Shown: one piece after another, positions 25,875-33,252 of the stretch
Position numbering within the stretch: position 1 is the stretch's first letter
How the letters are laid out: the number at the start of each line of letters is the position of its first letter
NCBI GenBank assembly: GCA_019241645.1
Contig: JAFAWQ010000003.1
Location: forward strand, 124,001-188,000
Source: Alphaproteobacteria bacterium
GTDB taxonomy: Bacteria; Pseudomonadota; Alphaproteobacteria; Micropepsales; Micropepsaceae
Direction of reading: 5' to 3'
DNA length: 64,000 nt
Notes under the pieces: model-generated
Seen by the model: the letters and a program-made list of their open reading frames with translations, nothing else
Databases searched by the model: none
What the model was told of the DNA's origin: nothing
Made by a program: the position numbers and the translations under genes

Positions 25875-26230
25875 GCTTGTTATCCTGATATTGGTTCATA
25901 ATTGCGGAATATAATCTGATAGAGGAACCATGTCAACAATATTGTTACTTTGTTCTTTTCAACGGCGGGGCGATTGTCCAGCAGTTCGCGGAAGCGTGAA
26001 GGCCAAGACGGGGCAGCGAGGCACACTCTAGAGGTCGCCGCAGCGGGCGATCACAACACGCTGCTGTTGTAGTCTAGATGCCCGAAAATCGGCGACATCG
26101 CCGCCATGCTGTCAGGGCTAACCTTTAAAAGCGAGATAGCCGAGTTGAGCGTGCCTCCGCGTCGGGGGCTTGTCCTTGCCACTCCAAAGCCGAATACTCG
26201 CCCGACGGCCTAAGGTGCCGCCGGGGGCAT
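25875..26230. other. intergenic region between divergent accessory genes
   Basis: These 356 bases hold no convincing gene. The first 80 are AT-rich and include the perfect palindrome AACAATATTGTT (25935-25946), suitable as an operator. The part 26060-26215 is GC-rich and reads open in one plus-strand frame (PKIGDIAAMLSGL...) without a start, so it may be a gene remnant. The next gene has GCCGGGGGC before its ATG, a weak ribosome site. Confidence 0.4.
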
Positions 26231-26608
26231 ATGAAAACCGAGCAAGAATTACGCGCCGCTCATTTCACTGAGTCCGGCGTTCAGCGATTTCTCGTCACTG
26301 AAAGGGCGTATGCCGACGAGCTCTTCAAAAAGGCAGGCCTGCTGGGTGAAGCGGATAAAGGAACCGACACACCTCTTGAGATAACACATGATCACGTTCG
26401 ACGAGCCGCGCTCGCCTTGGGAATGCGACGCGAAAGAACGTCAGGTTGGTTCATCGCTTGCCAAGTCGCTGAATACGTCTGTGCGGCTGGAGCTGGCGTA
26501 GGATCTAACTATCTCAATACGCAGTCAGGGATAATTCTCTTCGGCGGCTCGCTCGTTGTCGGTGTTATACTCTTCATTGTTCGTATGACCTGGGATCGAA
26601 ACCCATGA
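26231..26608 (+). CDS. two-helix membrane protein, first of a tandem pair
   Basis: This 125-residue protein has a soluble N-terminal domain (1-72) and two transmembrane helices (about 77-95 and 100-119) joined by a short loop. The N-terminal domain contains FTESGVQRFLV, a helix ADELFKKAGLL and then LEITHDHVRRAALALG. The next protein has the same order of elements (FTPSGTQEM, then LEITASDVKEAAQHV), so they are diverged paralogues. Its stop overlaps the next start (ATGA). GC is visibly lower than in flanking core genes. The function is unknown. Confidence 0.7.
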   Translation: MKTEQELRAAHFTESGVQRFLVTERAYADELFKKAGLLGEADKGTDTPLEITHDHVRRAALALGMRRERTSGWFIACQVAEYVCAAGAGVGSNYLNTQSGIILFGGSLVVGVILFIVRMTWDRNP

Positions 26609-27075
26609 AAATTACTTTTACCCCCTCCGGCACTCAAGAAATGGAAAACTACCTGAGCCAACAGACCAACACAATTAGGAAGATTATTATTGAGCGAATT
26701 AGTGAAAAGAAATCCGTTTTGGGTGATGATCTCCTCGAAATCACCGCGTCAGATGTCAAGGAAGCTGCGCAGCACGTACGTATTGAGCGGAAAATGCGAT
26801 CTCGCACCTCCCTCGCTACTCTGACCTCATTTATCTACATCATCGGCGGCGCTTGTGTTGTTATTTACGGAATCTTCTACGATCAAATTAAGGCCTTGCT
26901 TAATACCAATCCGACGCGTGCAGTAACTGTGGGCTTGGGGTTCTCACTAATGCTCGCTGGCATATGCGCACGGATATGGTTTCAGATTCGGCAGAACAAT
27001 ATTGAAGCTGAAGAACAAGCTCGATCTCGTCTCATAACTTCCGGAAGAATATATCGCGACGAACGGGATTCATAG
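26605..27075 (+). CDS. two-helix membrane protein, second of a tandem pair
   Basis: This 156-residue protein is translationally coupled to the preceding paralogue. The N-terminal 70 residues are helical and charged, ending in LEITASDVKEAAQ. Two transmembrane helices (about 75-92 and 107-126) follow, and a charged cytosolic tail (NNIEAEEQARSRLI) closes it. The Ile-Thr-x-x-D-V-x-x-A-A pattern resembles the last strand-helix of histone-fold domains, but that is a guess from a short motif. It has low GC and codon use unlike the neighbours. Possible roles are a membrane effector or a heteromeric membrane complex. Confidence 0.7.
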   Translation: MKITFTPSGTQEMENYLSQQTNTIRKIIIERISEKKSVLGDDLLEITASDVKEAAQHVRIERKMRSRTSLATLTSFIYIIGGACVVIYGIFYDQIKALLNTNPTRAVTVGLGFSLMLAGICARIWFQIRQNNIEAEEQARSRLITSGRIYRDERDS

Positions 27076-27141
27076 AGCCTTAGCGACCTCTACAAGAACA
27101 CTGATAAATATAATAGGCGACAGCTATTGCGTTTACCCCTC

Positions 27142-27807
27142 TCAGAACAACGTCGGCTCCTCAGCCGGTGGTGCTGTGTTCGCCTTCACCGGCCTGGCTT
27201 CGCGCTCCATCGTCCAGTTCACGCCTTCCATCGTGCGCAACGTTGCCTTCACCTGTTCGGGCGGCGCATCGGTTTCGCCCAGCCATGCGGCCCAATCCGC
27301 ATCCTCCAGAATGGCGGGCATGCGATCGGTGACCGGCTGAATGAGCTTGCTCGCCGGCACCGTCGCCATCACGCAGGCCAACAGCGGCTGGCCTTCGATC
27401 TCATAGCGTTGCCACAGGAAGGCGAAGCCGCGCGGAATGCCGTCTCCGGGATCGATGGTCCACTGCTCGGTTCTGCCGTTGGGCAGATCGAGGCCCTCGT
27501 TGAACGTGTTCATGACGACAATGCCGCGCTGCTTGCCGTGGAACAGCGGGGCGAAGGCTTGCGTGCTGTCGATGGTCTCGGAGCGCGCGTGAATGTGCTT
27601 CGGGGTGAGGGCATTGTTCGCCGCCGGCAATCCCCAGCGCATCTGCAGAACGCGCCGCTGCTTCGTATCGGGATCGAAGACGATCACCGGCAGCGGCATC
27701 ATCGGCCGGTAGGTGACGCGTTCATCGCCTGCCGGTTGCCCGGTCAGCGGACGCGAGAACGCGACCACGCTCCGCCACGACGCCATTGCTGTGAACTTGC
27801 CGCACAT
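27142..27807 (-). CDS. SOS response-associated peptidase, YedK/HMCES family
   Basis: This is 221 residues from the ATG at 27807, which puts the obligatory Cys at position 2 (MCGKF) after Met removal. HMCES/YedK proteins use this Cys to form a thiazolidine crosslink with abasic sites in single-stranded DNA and so protect replication forks. Other family features are ARSETI (near 78), FNEGLD, and the late VTDRMPAIL with the conserved His-equivalent region altered. Longer frames upstream lose the Cys2 start and are rejected. I see no clear GTTC-N7-GTTC LexA site upstream. It sits beside the accessory pocket at 25.2-27.1 kb. Confidence 0.88.
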   Translation of the reverse strand: MCGKFTAMASWRSVVAFSRPLTGQPAGDERVTYRPMMPLPVIVFDPDTKQRRVLQMRWGLPAANNALTPKHIHARSETIDSTQAFAPLFHGKQRGIVVMNTFNEGLDLPNGRTEQWTIDPGDGIPRGFAFLWQRYEIEGQPLLACVMATVPASKLIQPVTDRMPAILEDADWAAWLGETDAPPEQVKATLRTMEGVNWTMEREARPVKANTAPPAEEPTLF

Positions 27808-27995
27808 CCTGCTGCCTACGCCGCTGCTATTCGCGGGTTGATTACATCCCAGACGAGTGACGCAACGTCCCGTCTGCCGAAGCGCTTCACCTCGCCGTTG
27901 CCCGTGGAAGAAGTTATCTCGCCCGGATGTCACAGGTTAATGCGCCGCTTTCGCGTCTGCTGCAAACACGCAAGCAACGATTGAGGAATAACCAC

Positions 27996-28430
27996 ATGAG
28001 GACGTTGTTTTTTATCGCCGCGGCGCTTCTGGCGGGCGCGGCGCCGGCGACGGCAAAAACCGTGTCGATCTCCTTCGACGGGTTTTGCGACGGCATGGAT
28101 ATCACCATCGACAAAGACCAGCAGACGGCCGTTGAAGCCGCGAATGGCTGCAGTAAGGGCGCCGGATACGGGGGCGGGACGATCGGCAGGATCAAGAACT
28201 CATTTTTTCTCGAAGGAAAGCGGCTCACCCTGGGCGTGAGAAAAGACGGCAGTCAGGACCAGTTCGTCTATGTGCTGTCATATCCGCTGGTGACAGGCGG
28301 GAACTGGATCAGCTTTTACACAAGCGACGGCAAGACGCTGATTCAAAACGATACGGGACTCTACACCGTAACAGACAAGTCGCACTCACCTCGCAAAGGT
28401 TTGCGCAGCACGAGCGAAATTCACCGATAA
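27996..28430 (+). CDS. exported protein of unknown function
   Basis: This is 144 residues from the ATG at 27996, preceded by GAGGA. A signal peptide (MRTLFFIAAALLAGAAPATA, cleavage after position 20) leads to a mature part rich in short beta segments (KTVSISFDGFCDGMDITI, QFVYVLSY). There are two Cys that could pair. No family is recognised. It converges with the stress gene, sharing a symmetrical terminator. Confidence 0.7.
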   Translation: MRTLFFIAAALLAGAAPATAKTVSISFDGFCDGMDITIDKDQQTAVEAANGCSKGAGYGGGTIGRIKNSFFLEGKRLTLGVRKDGSQDQFVYVLSYPLVTGGNWISFYTSDGKTLIQNDTGLYTVTDKSHSPRKGLRSTSEIHR

Positions 28431-28464
28431 TATGAGAGGTGGCAATTTAGATTCGCAGACAAGA

Positions 28465-28499
28465 AAAGGGCAGCGCACATTCCCGGTGCGCCGCCCTTT
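28465..28499. terminator. bidirectional intrinsic terminator
   Basis: AAAGGG-C-GCGCAC pairs with GTGCGC-G-CCCTTT around a seven-base loop, with one mismatch. A-rich and T-rich flanks serve both directions. It separates two convergent genes ending at 28430 and 28515. Confidence 0.8.
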
Positions 28500-28514
28500 C
28501 GCTAAGAACTTTCG

Positions 28515-29132
28515 TTAGCGGGAGATATAGCTGTCGCGTTCCGCCCGCACCTGATCAGCCGTGTAGGGCGCGGCGCTTGGATTGTAACCCGTCCAGCCGG
28601 ACTTTCGATACAGATCGCCCCGCTGGCGCACATTGACCGCGGCGCGATCCATCACAGCTTCGTAGCGGCTGCGCTCGCCATCGGGCACGCGCGCCGTCAC
28701 CAGGGCGCCGCCGCGGCGGATGCCTTCGGCATATACGTCCGCGTCTTCGCGGCTTACGCCGGCTTCCGTCAGCGCGCCGATGATGCCGCCCGTGGCGCCG
28801 CCCGCCAAAGCGCCGGCCGCTGTCGCCGCAAGCCATCCGGCTGCAACGACGGGACCGACACCCGGAATGGCGATAAGGCCAAGACCGGCGAGAAGACCCG
28901 CGCCGCCGCCAAGCACGGCACCGATTCCAGCGCCTTTGCCGGCGCCTTCCGCGCGGTCATCGACGCCGTCATTGTCTTTGTCGTGCTTGCGGCCAGTGGA
29001 ATCGTACCAATTGTCGGCATTGCTTGCCATGATGCTGATGTCGCTGTGGCTCAGCCCTGCCGCTTCAAGGCTTCTTACCGCTTCCTGCGCCTCGACAGGC
29101 GAGTTGTAGAGCCGGGAGATCGTGGTGGTCAT
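28515..29132 (-). CDS. general stress protein with YflT-like domain and glycine zipper
   Basis: In this 205-residue protein, residues 3-40 (TISRLYNSPVEAQEAVRSLEAAGLSHSDISI) match the YflT/GSP17M-type stress domain. Residues 62-120 are a Gly/Ala-rich hydrophobic zipper (GAGIGAVLGGGAGLLAG and on), probably membrane-associated. A second alpha/beta piece (EDADVYAEGIRRGGALVTARV) is typical of this family. Similar alphaproteobacterial proteins are under general stress control. It follows the PepSY-like gene by 33 bases, so the EcfG-like promoter upstream of that gene probably drives both. Confidence 0.8.
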   Translation of the reverse strand: MTTTISRLYNSPVEAQEAVRSLEAAGLSHSDISIMASNADNWYDSTGRKHDKDNDGVDDRAEGAGKGAGIGAVLGGGAGLLAGLGLIAIPGVGPVVAAGWLAATAAGALAGGATGGIIGALTEAGVSREDADVYAEGIRRGGALVTARVPDGERSRYEAVMDRAAVNVRQRGDLYRKSGWTGYNPSAAPYTADQVRAERDSYISR

Positions 29133-29165
29133 TGCTTTGTGTCCTTTGGAGTGAGTTCGCCGGCG

Positions 29166-29486
29166 TTAGCTGCCGATCACGTTGCCTTCGAAGTCGAGGC
29201 TGACATGCACGGGCTGGCCGTCCTTCTGGGCCATGCCGCGCCACACGCCGTCCTTGTCCTTTTTCAGGGCTGAAACGTGGGTGTAGCCGTGCGCTTCAAT
29301 GCGCGTCTTGGCCTCACCCATGGTGAAACTGTTGGCGCCCTTGACGGGAGCGCTGGAGATATTGGTGTCCGGACTTTTTACGGCAGCGTTGTTGGGCCCG
29401 GATCGAGCCGGCGTTTGGTCCTGGGCATTGGCCGCAGAGCAGCCAAGCGTAAATGCAATCGCGGCAGCAGCGTATAACGCGCGCAT
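29166..29486 (-). CDS. exported PepSY-like protein
   Basis: This is 106 residues from the ATG at 29486 (AGAGG upstream), giving the signal peptide MRALYAAAAIAFTLGCSAANA. Residues 45-105 are a PepSY-like unit: FTMGEAKTRIEAHGY, a VSALKKDKDGVWRG strand pair and VSLDFEGNVIGS. Such periplasmic domains bind or inhibit proteins, but the partner is unknown. It is the first gene of the stress operon. Confidence 0.75.
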   Translation of the reverse strand: MRALYAAAAIAFTLGCSAANAQDQTPARSGPNNAAVKSPDTNISSAPVKGANSFTMGEAKTRIEAHGYTHVSALKKDKDGVWRGMAQKDGQPVHVSLDFEGNVIGS

Positions 29487-29518
29487 CGTAACCTCTGGGT
29501 TCGGTAATACGCCGCTTA

Positions 29519-29543
29519 AACACGCCAAAACGCGGTAAGTTCC
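29519..29543 (-). promoter_or_regulatory. EcfG-type (general stress sigma) promoter candidate
   Basis: On the minus strand, GGAAC (29539-29543) is followed after 17 bases by GTTT (GTT at 29519-29521). The alphaproteobacterial general stress sigma factor recognises GGAAC-N16/17-CGTT; here the base before GTT is T. It lies about 33 bases upstream of the PepSY-like gene start, a sensible distance, and that operon includes a stress-type protein. Confidence 0.5.
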
Positions 29544-29597
29544 GCAGTGCGTGGCAGTGCGCTTTTTCAGGCCTGCAAACGACCCCGCGGGACCCGT

Positions 29598-30548
29598 TCA
29601 GCGCGCCGCGGCCAGGCACTGGTCGATGGCGTCCCACACCAGCGCGGCGACATCCGGCCCGCCGAAGCGCTTCACCTCGCGGATGCCGGTGGGCGAGGTG
29701 ACGTTGATCTCGGTGAGATAGCCGCCGATCACGTCGATGCCGGCGAAGATCAGCCCGCGCGCTTTCAGCTCCGGCCCGATCGTTTTGCAGATTTCGAGAT
29801 CGCGCGCGCTCAGTTCGGTGGCTTCGGGCCGCCCGCCCACATGCATGTTGGAACGCGCCTCGCCTTCCGCCGGCACGCGGTTGATGGCGCCGGAGAACTC
29901 GCCATCCACCAGCAGGATGCGCTTGTCGCCCTGCCGCACCTCCGGCACGTAGCGCTGCACGATGATGGGTTCGCGGAAGAACAGGGTGAACATCTCGAGC
30001 ATGGCGCCAAGGTTTTCGTCGTCGGTCTTCACGCGAAACACGCCGGCGCCGCCATTGCCGTAAAGGGGCTTCAGGATGATGTCGCGATGCTTGGCGCGGA
30101 AGCGTTTGATCTCTTCGCGGTCGGAGGTGATGAGCGTCGGCGGCATCAGCTCCTTGAAGGCGGTGACGAAGAGCTTCTCCGGCGCGTTGCGCACATGGAA
30201 CGGATCGTTCACCACAAGAGTCTTCGGATGGATGCGCTCCAGGATGTGCGTGGCCGTGATGTAGGCCATGTCGAAGGGCGGATCCTGCCGCATCAGCACC
30301 ACATCAGCGCTGGCCAGCCGCACGGTCGATGCTTCGCCCAGGGTGAAATGGTCGCCGCGCGTGTCGCGCACCGTCAGCGGGCGGCAGCGCGCCGTGACTT
30401 CGCCGTCTCTAAACGTCAGGTCGCGCGGGCCATAGTAGAGCAACGAATGCCCGCGGGCCTGCGCCTCCAGCGCCAGCGCGAAAGTGGAATCGCCGCCGAT
30501 GTCGATGCGCTCGATCGGGTCCATCTGGATGGCGACGGTGCGGGGCAT
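29598..30548 (-). CDS. gshB: glutathione synthase
   Basis: This 316-residue ATP-grasp enzyme joins gamma-glutamylcysteine and glycine in the cytosol. The N-terminal domain begins with [20 protein letters not shown], the GshB signature. [12 protein letters not shown] and [14 protein letters not shown] follow. ATP-grasp residues appear in [14 protein letters not shown], and the metal/substrate region in [20 protein letters not shown]. Length matches the family (about 315). It sits downstream of yraN and rsmI on the same strand, the usual alphaproteobacterial order, with a 28-base gap. Confidence 0.97.
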   Translation of the reverse strand: MPRTVAIQMDPIERIDIGGDSTFALALEAQARGHSLLYYGPRDLTFRDGEVTARCRPLTVRDTRGDHFTLGEASTVRLASADVVLMRQDPPFDMAYITATHILERIHPKTLVVNDPFHVRNAPEKLFVTAFKELMPPTLITSDREEIKRFRAKHRDIILKPLYGNGGAGVFRVKTDDENLGAMLEMFTLFFREPIIVQRYVPEVRQGDKRILLVDGEFSGAINRVPAEGEARSNMHVGGRPEATELSARDLEICKTIGPELKARGLIFAGIDVIGGYLTEINVTSPTGIREVKRFGGPDVAALVWDAIDQCLAAAR

Positions 30549-30576
30549 GTGACCTCAGATATACCTTCAAATGGCG

Positions 30577-30975
30577 CTAGCCAAATGGCGGGCGCCAGTC
30601 TTCCGGATGCCAGGCGCCGGGGAAATGACGCGGCAATCTGCGCGCGCCGACGGTGACCACGTCGAAGCGCACGCCCTTGGCGCCCAGCGCGGGATGCTGC
30701 GAAAGAAAGAGCTGCGCCGCGCGGGCGATGCGGCCCTGCTGCGCCATCCGGACGGAATCGAGCGCGGCGGAGTCCGTCTGGCGCAACTTCACTTCGACAA
30801 AGCACAAAATGCCGGAGCGCGAGCGGGCGATGAGGTCGATCTCGCCGAGCCTGGTGCGCACCCGGCGTCCGAGGATGCGATAGCCTTTCAGCATGAGCAT
30901 CAGCGCGGCGAGCAGTTCGACCTGACGGCCGGAGCGCTCGGAGGCGCGGCGCAGCGTTGTGCTCCTAGCCTTCAT
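30577..30975 (-). CDS. YraN/UPF0102 family nuclease-like protein
   Basis: This is 132 residues from the ATG at 30975. The family has a Holliday-junction-resolvase-like endonuclease fold; here the core R-T-R-L-G-E-I-D-L-I-A-R and CFVEVKLR supply the E...D...E-x-K residues. Its role in the cell is still unclear. The start lies within the last bases of rsmI (11-base overlap), the conserved arrangement in this class. Longer upstream starts lie deep inside rsmI and are rejected. Confidence 0.9.
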   Translation of the reverse strand: MKARSTTLRRASERSGRQVELLAALMLMLKGYRILGRRVRTRLGEIDLIARSRSGILCFVEVKLRQTDSAALDSVRMAQQGRIARAAQLFLSQHPALGAKGVRFDVVTVGARRLPRHFPGAWHPEDWRPPFG

Positions 30976-31879
30976 CGGCCGCCTTGAGCGCCAGCGCGCG
31001 GCTGTAGATTTCACCCCTCGGTAGTTCGAGCGCTTCCACCACAAAATCGACGGCGGTGCGCAACGGTAGATGCTTCAGTGTTTTCGCGAGCAGCGCTTCC
31101 GCTTTGGCATAATCCGGCTCTGATTCTTCGGGCGGCGCGATCACGACGGTGATTTCGCCTTTGGGCGGCGGTTCGCTTGCGGCTTGCGCGGCAAGTTCGT
31201 CCAGCGTGCCGCGGCGGATTTCCTCGTGCAGCTTTGTCAGTTCGCGCGCGATGGCCGCCTGCCGATTGCCGAGCGCTTCCGAAATATCCCGCAGACTCTC
31301 TGCCAGCCGTTGCGGCGATTCAAAGGCAATCAGGGTCGCGGGCACGTTGCGCAAGGCGAGCAGGGTGCTGCGGCGCTCCCCTGATTTCGGCGGCAGGAAT
31401 CCGACAAAGCAGAACCGCGCGCTGGACAGGCCCGAAAGCATCAGCGCCGTCATCACGGCGGAAGGGCCCGGCACCGCATGCACGGCCAGGTCTTCGTCAA
31501 GGACTTCGCGCACCAGTTTGTAGCCGGGATCGGACACCAGCGGCGTTCCTGCATCGCTCACCAGCGCGATGCGCGCCCCGGCGCGAAGCTTGGCGATGAG
31601 CCGCGGCCGTTCGCGCGCGCCGTTGTGGTCGTTGTAAGCGGTGAGCGGCTTCGAGATGCCGTGAATTGAAAGCAGCCTGGACGTGACGCGCGTGTCTTCC
31701 GCTGCGATCAGGTCGCAGCTTTTGAGCACATCCAGCCCCCGCAGGGTGATGTCGCGCGCGTTCCCAATGGGCGTGGCGACCAGGTAAAGCCCCGGGCTTT
31801 CGCTTTGCGCATTCCGCGCCGGAAGACTAGGCTCCTTCTCTCCCGTTTTTGAGGACAATCGTTTCGATGCCCGTTTCAT
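30965..31879 (-). CDS. rsmI: 16S rRNA (cytidine(1402)-2'-O)-methyltransferase
   Basis: In this 304-residue enzyme of the tetrapyrrole-methylase fold, motifs are YLVATPIGNARDITLRGL, the AEDTRVTSRLL segment, YNDHN, VSDAGTPLVSDPG (SAM binding) and VPGPSAVMTAL. It methylates the ribose of C1402 in the ribosomal decoding centre with SAM. The N-terminal 28 residues before YLVATP are longer than usual and Ser/Lys-rich. The start at 31879 overlaps head-on with the divergent lipoprotein start, so a TTG at 31858 is an alternative. Confidence 0.96.
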   Translation of the reverse strand: MKRASKRLSSKTGEKEPSLPARNAQSESPGLYLVATPIGNARDITLRGLDVLKSCDLIAAEDTRVTSRLLSIHGISKPLTAYNDHNGARERPRLIAKLRAGARIALVSDAGTPLVSDPGYKLVREVLDEDLAVHAVPGPSAVMTALMLSGLSSARFCFVGFLPPKSGERRSTLLALRNVPATLIAFESPQRLAESLRDISEALGNRQAAIARELTKLHEEIRRGTLDELAAQAASEPPPKGEITVVIAPPEESEPDYAKAEALLAKTLKHLPLRTAVDFVVEALELPRGEIYSRALALKAADEG

Positions 31880-33096
31880 TCCGGTCTGCCGCTGTGCTGA
31901 ACAAAGTCTGCGCCACTATCGCAGTCATGGCGATAGCCGCCTGCACGCCGCCGCCGGCGCCCAAGCCCGTGCCCCCGCCGGCTCCCCCGGTTCAGCAGGC
32001 CCATCGCACGGTCGCCCAGCACCCGCTGACATCGGACCAACCCGGTTTCATCCGCCTGTCGAACACACCGAAAGACCGGGTGCCCGTGCGCGTTGGCGTG
32101 CTGCTCCCGTTTTCCAACGGCTCGGTCGCCACGCGCAATCTCGCCAAGGCGATGATGAATGCCGCGCAGATGGCGATCTTCGATGCACGCAACCGTGACA
32201 TCCTGTTGATGCCGGCCGATGAGGGCTCCAACCCTCAGACAGCCGCGTCGGCAGCGCGTACTCTGATCGGTCAAGGCGCCGAAGTTATCGTGGGCCCGCT
32301 CTTCGCCACCTCCGTCAGTGCGGTGGCGCCGATCGCGCGGGACCGCGGCATTCCTGTCATCTCGTTCTCGACGGACCGCAGCGTCGGTGGCGACGGCGTC
32401 TATCTGCTCAGCTTCCAGCCTGAAGCCGAAGTCGACCGTGTGATCACCTATGCGGCGGCACAGGGGCACAAGAACTTCACGGCCCTCATTCCGCGTACCG
32501 CCTATGGCGATCGCGTCCTGAAGGCCTTCAATGCCGATACCGCCGCGAAACATCTCACCGTTCGCGCCATCTTCCGTTTCGACCCGCGGGCCCCGGATCT
32601 TGGGCAGACTGCAACTTCCGCGTCTGCAAGCGGCGCCGATGCCGTGCTGATCGCGCAAGGCGGGCAGCCGCTGGCGGTGATGGCCGCGGGCTTCGGCACG
32701 CCGCACCCGCAGCTGTTGGGCACCGGCCTGTGGGCGGACAAGGCGCTGGCACGCGAGGCCATTCTGACCGGTGGATGGTTCGCCGCGCCGACGCCGAGCG
32801 CCGACGTGTCGTTCGAGAACCGGTACCGCTCGGCATACGGCGCGGCACCGGCGCAACTCGCGCCGCTCGCCTACGATGCAATTTCACTGGTCGCCGCCTT
32901 GGCATCCGGCACCCCGTATCATCGCTTCACCGACGCAGCACTGACCGATGCGAATGGATTTTCCGGCATCAGCGGCGTCTTCCGTTTGCGCGCCGATGGA
33001 AGCTGCGATCGCGGGCTTGCGGTTTTGAGCATGCGGCCGGATGGCTTCCACGTCGTCGATCCGGCGCCGAAGACGTTTCAGGTGCCTGCTTCCTGA
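31867..33096 (+). CDS. LpoA-like penicillin-binding protein activator lipoprotein
   Basis: This 409-residue lipoprotein has lipobox IAAC near residue 26, followed by a Pro-rich linker (PPPAPKPVPPPAPP). Residues 60-400 are a type I periplasmic-binding fold (VRVGVLLPFSNGSVATRNLAKAMMNAAQMAIFD, GAEVIVGPLFATSVSAVAPIARDRGIPVISFSTD). In this position opposite rsmI it is the LpoA-equivalent, which activates a class A penicillin-binding protein from the outer membrane. It lacks the N-terminal TPR part of E. coli LpoA, as usual in alphaproteobacteria. A GTG at 31894 is another possible start. Confidence 0.83.
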   Translation: MPVSFRSAAVLNKVCATIAVMAIAACTPPPAPKPVPPPAPPVQQAHRTVAQHPLTSDQPGFIRLSNTPKDRVPVRVGVLLPFSNGSVATRNLAKAMMNAAQMAIFDARNRDILLMPADEGSNPQTAASAARTLIGQGAEVIVGPLFATSVSAVAPIARDRGIPVISFSTDRSVGGDGVYLLSFQPEAEVDRVITYAAAQGHKNFTALIPRTAYGDRVLKAFNADTAAKHLTVRAIFRFDPRAPDLGQTATSASASGADAVLIAQGGQPLAVMAAGFGTPHPQLLGTGLWADKALAREAILTGGWFAAPTPSADVSFENRYRSAYGAAPAQLAPLAYDAISLVAALASGTPYHRFTDAALTDANGFSGISGVFRLRADGSCDRGLAVLSMRPDGFHVVDPAPKTFQVPAS

Positions 33097-33123
33097 TCTT
33101 TACAAAGAAAATAACTCATCTCC

Positions 33124-33217
33124 GTCATCACCCGGCGCCGCGCGAAACAGCGCGGGTCCGGGTGACCCAATTCATTTGGAACGAAAATTGGGTCGCCCGC
33201 ATAAAGCGGGCGATGAC
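33124..33217. repeat. pair of inverted REP-like palindromes
   Basis: The block runs GTCATCACCCGG...GGGTGACCCAA, then AATTGGGTCGCCCGC-ATAAA-GCGGGCGATGAC. Each half is a hairpin, and the two halves are inverted copies of one unit (GTCATC/GATGAC outside, CCCAA/TTGGG inside). It fills the gap between convergent genes, the usual place for such elements. Confidence 0.7.
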
Positions 33218-33252
33218 GACATTTTTTGATGATCAATTCAAACTATGGCGCC

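Noticed and set aside
26050-26215. Possible gene remnant before the two-helix membrane proteins
   Set aside because: One frame reads open without a start codon and shows no known motif; it is too short to call a pseudogene.
27142-27933. Longer start for the YedK-family protein
   Set aside because: The family needs Cys at position 2; only the ATG at 27807 gives MCGKF.
27808-27995. LexA (SOS) box upstream of the YedK-family gene
   Set aside because: No GTTC-N7-GTTC or close variant is present in this stretch.
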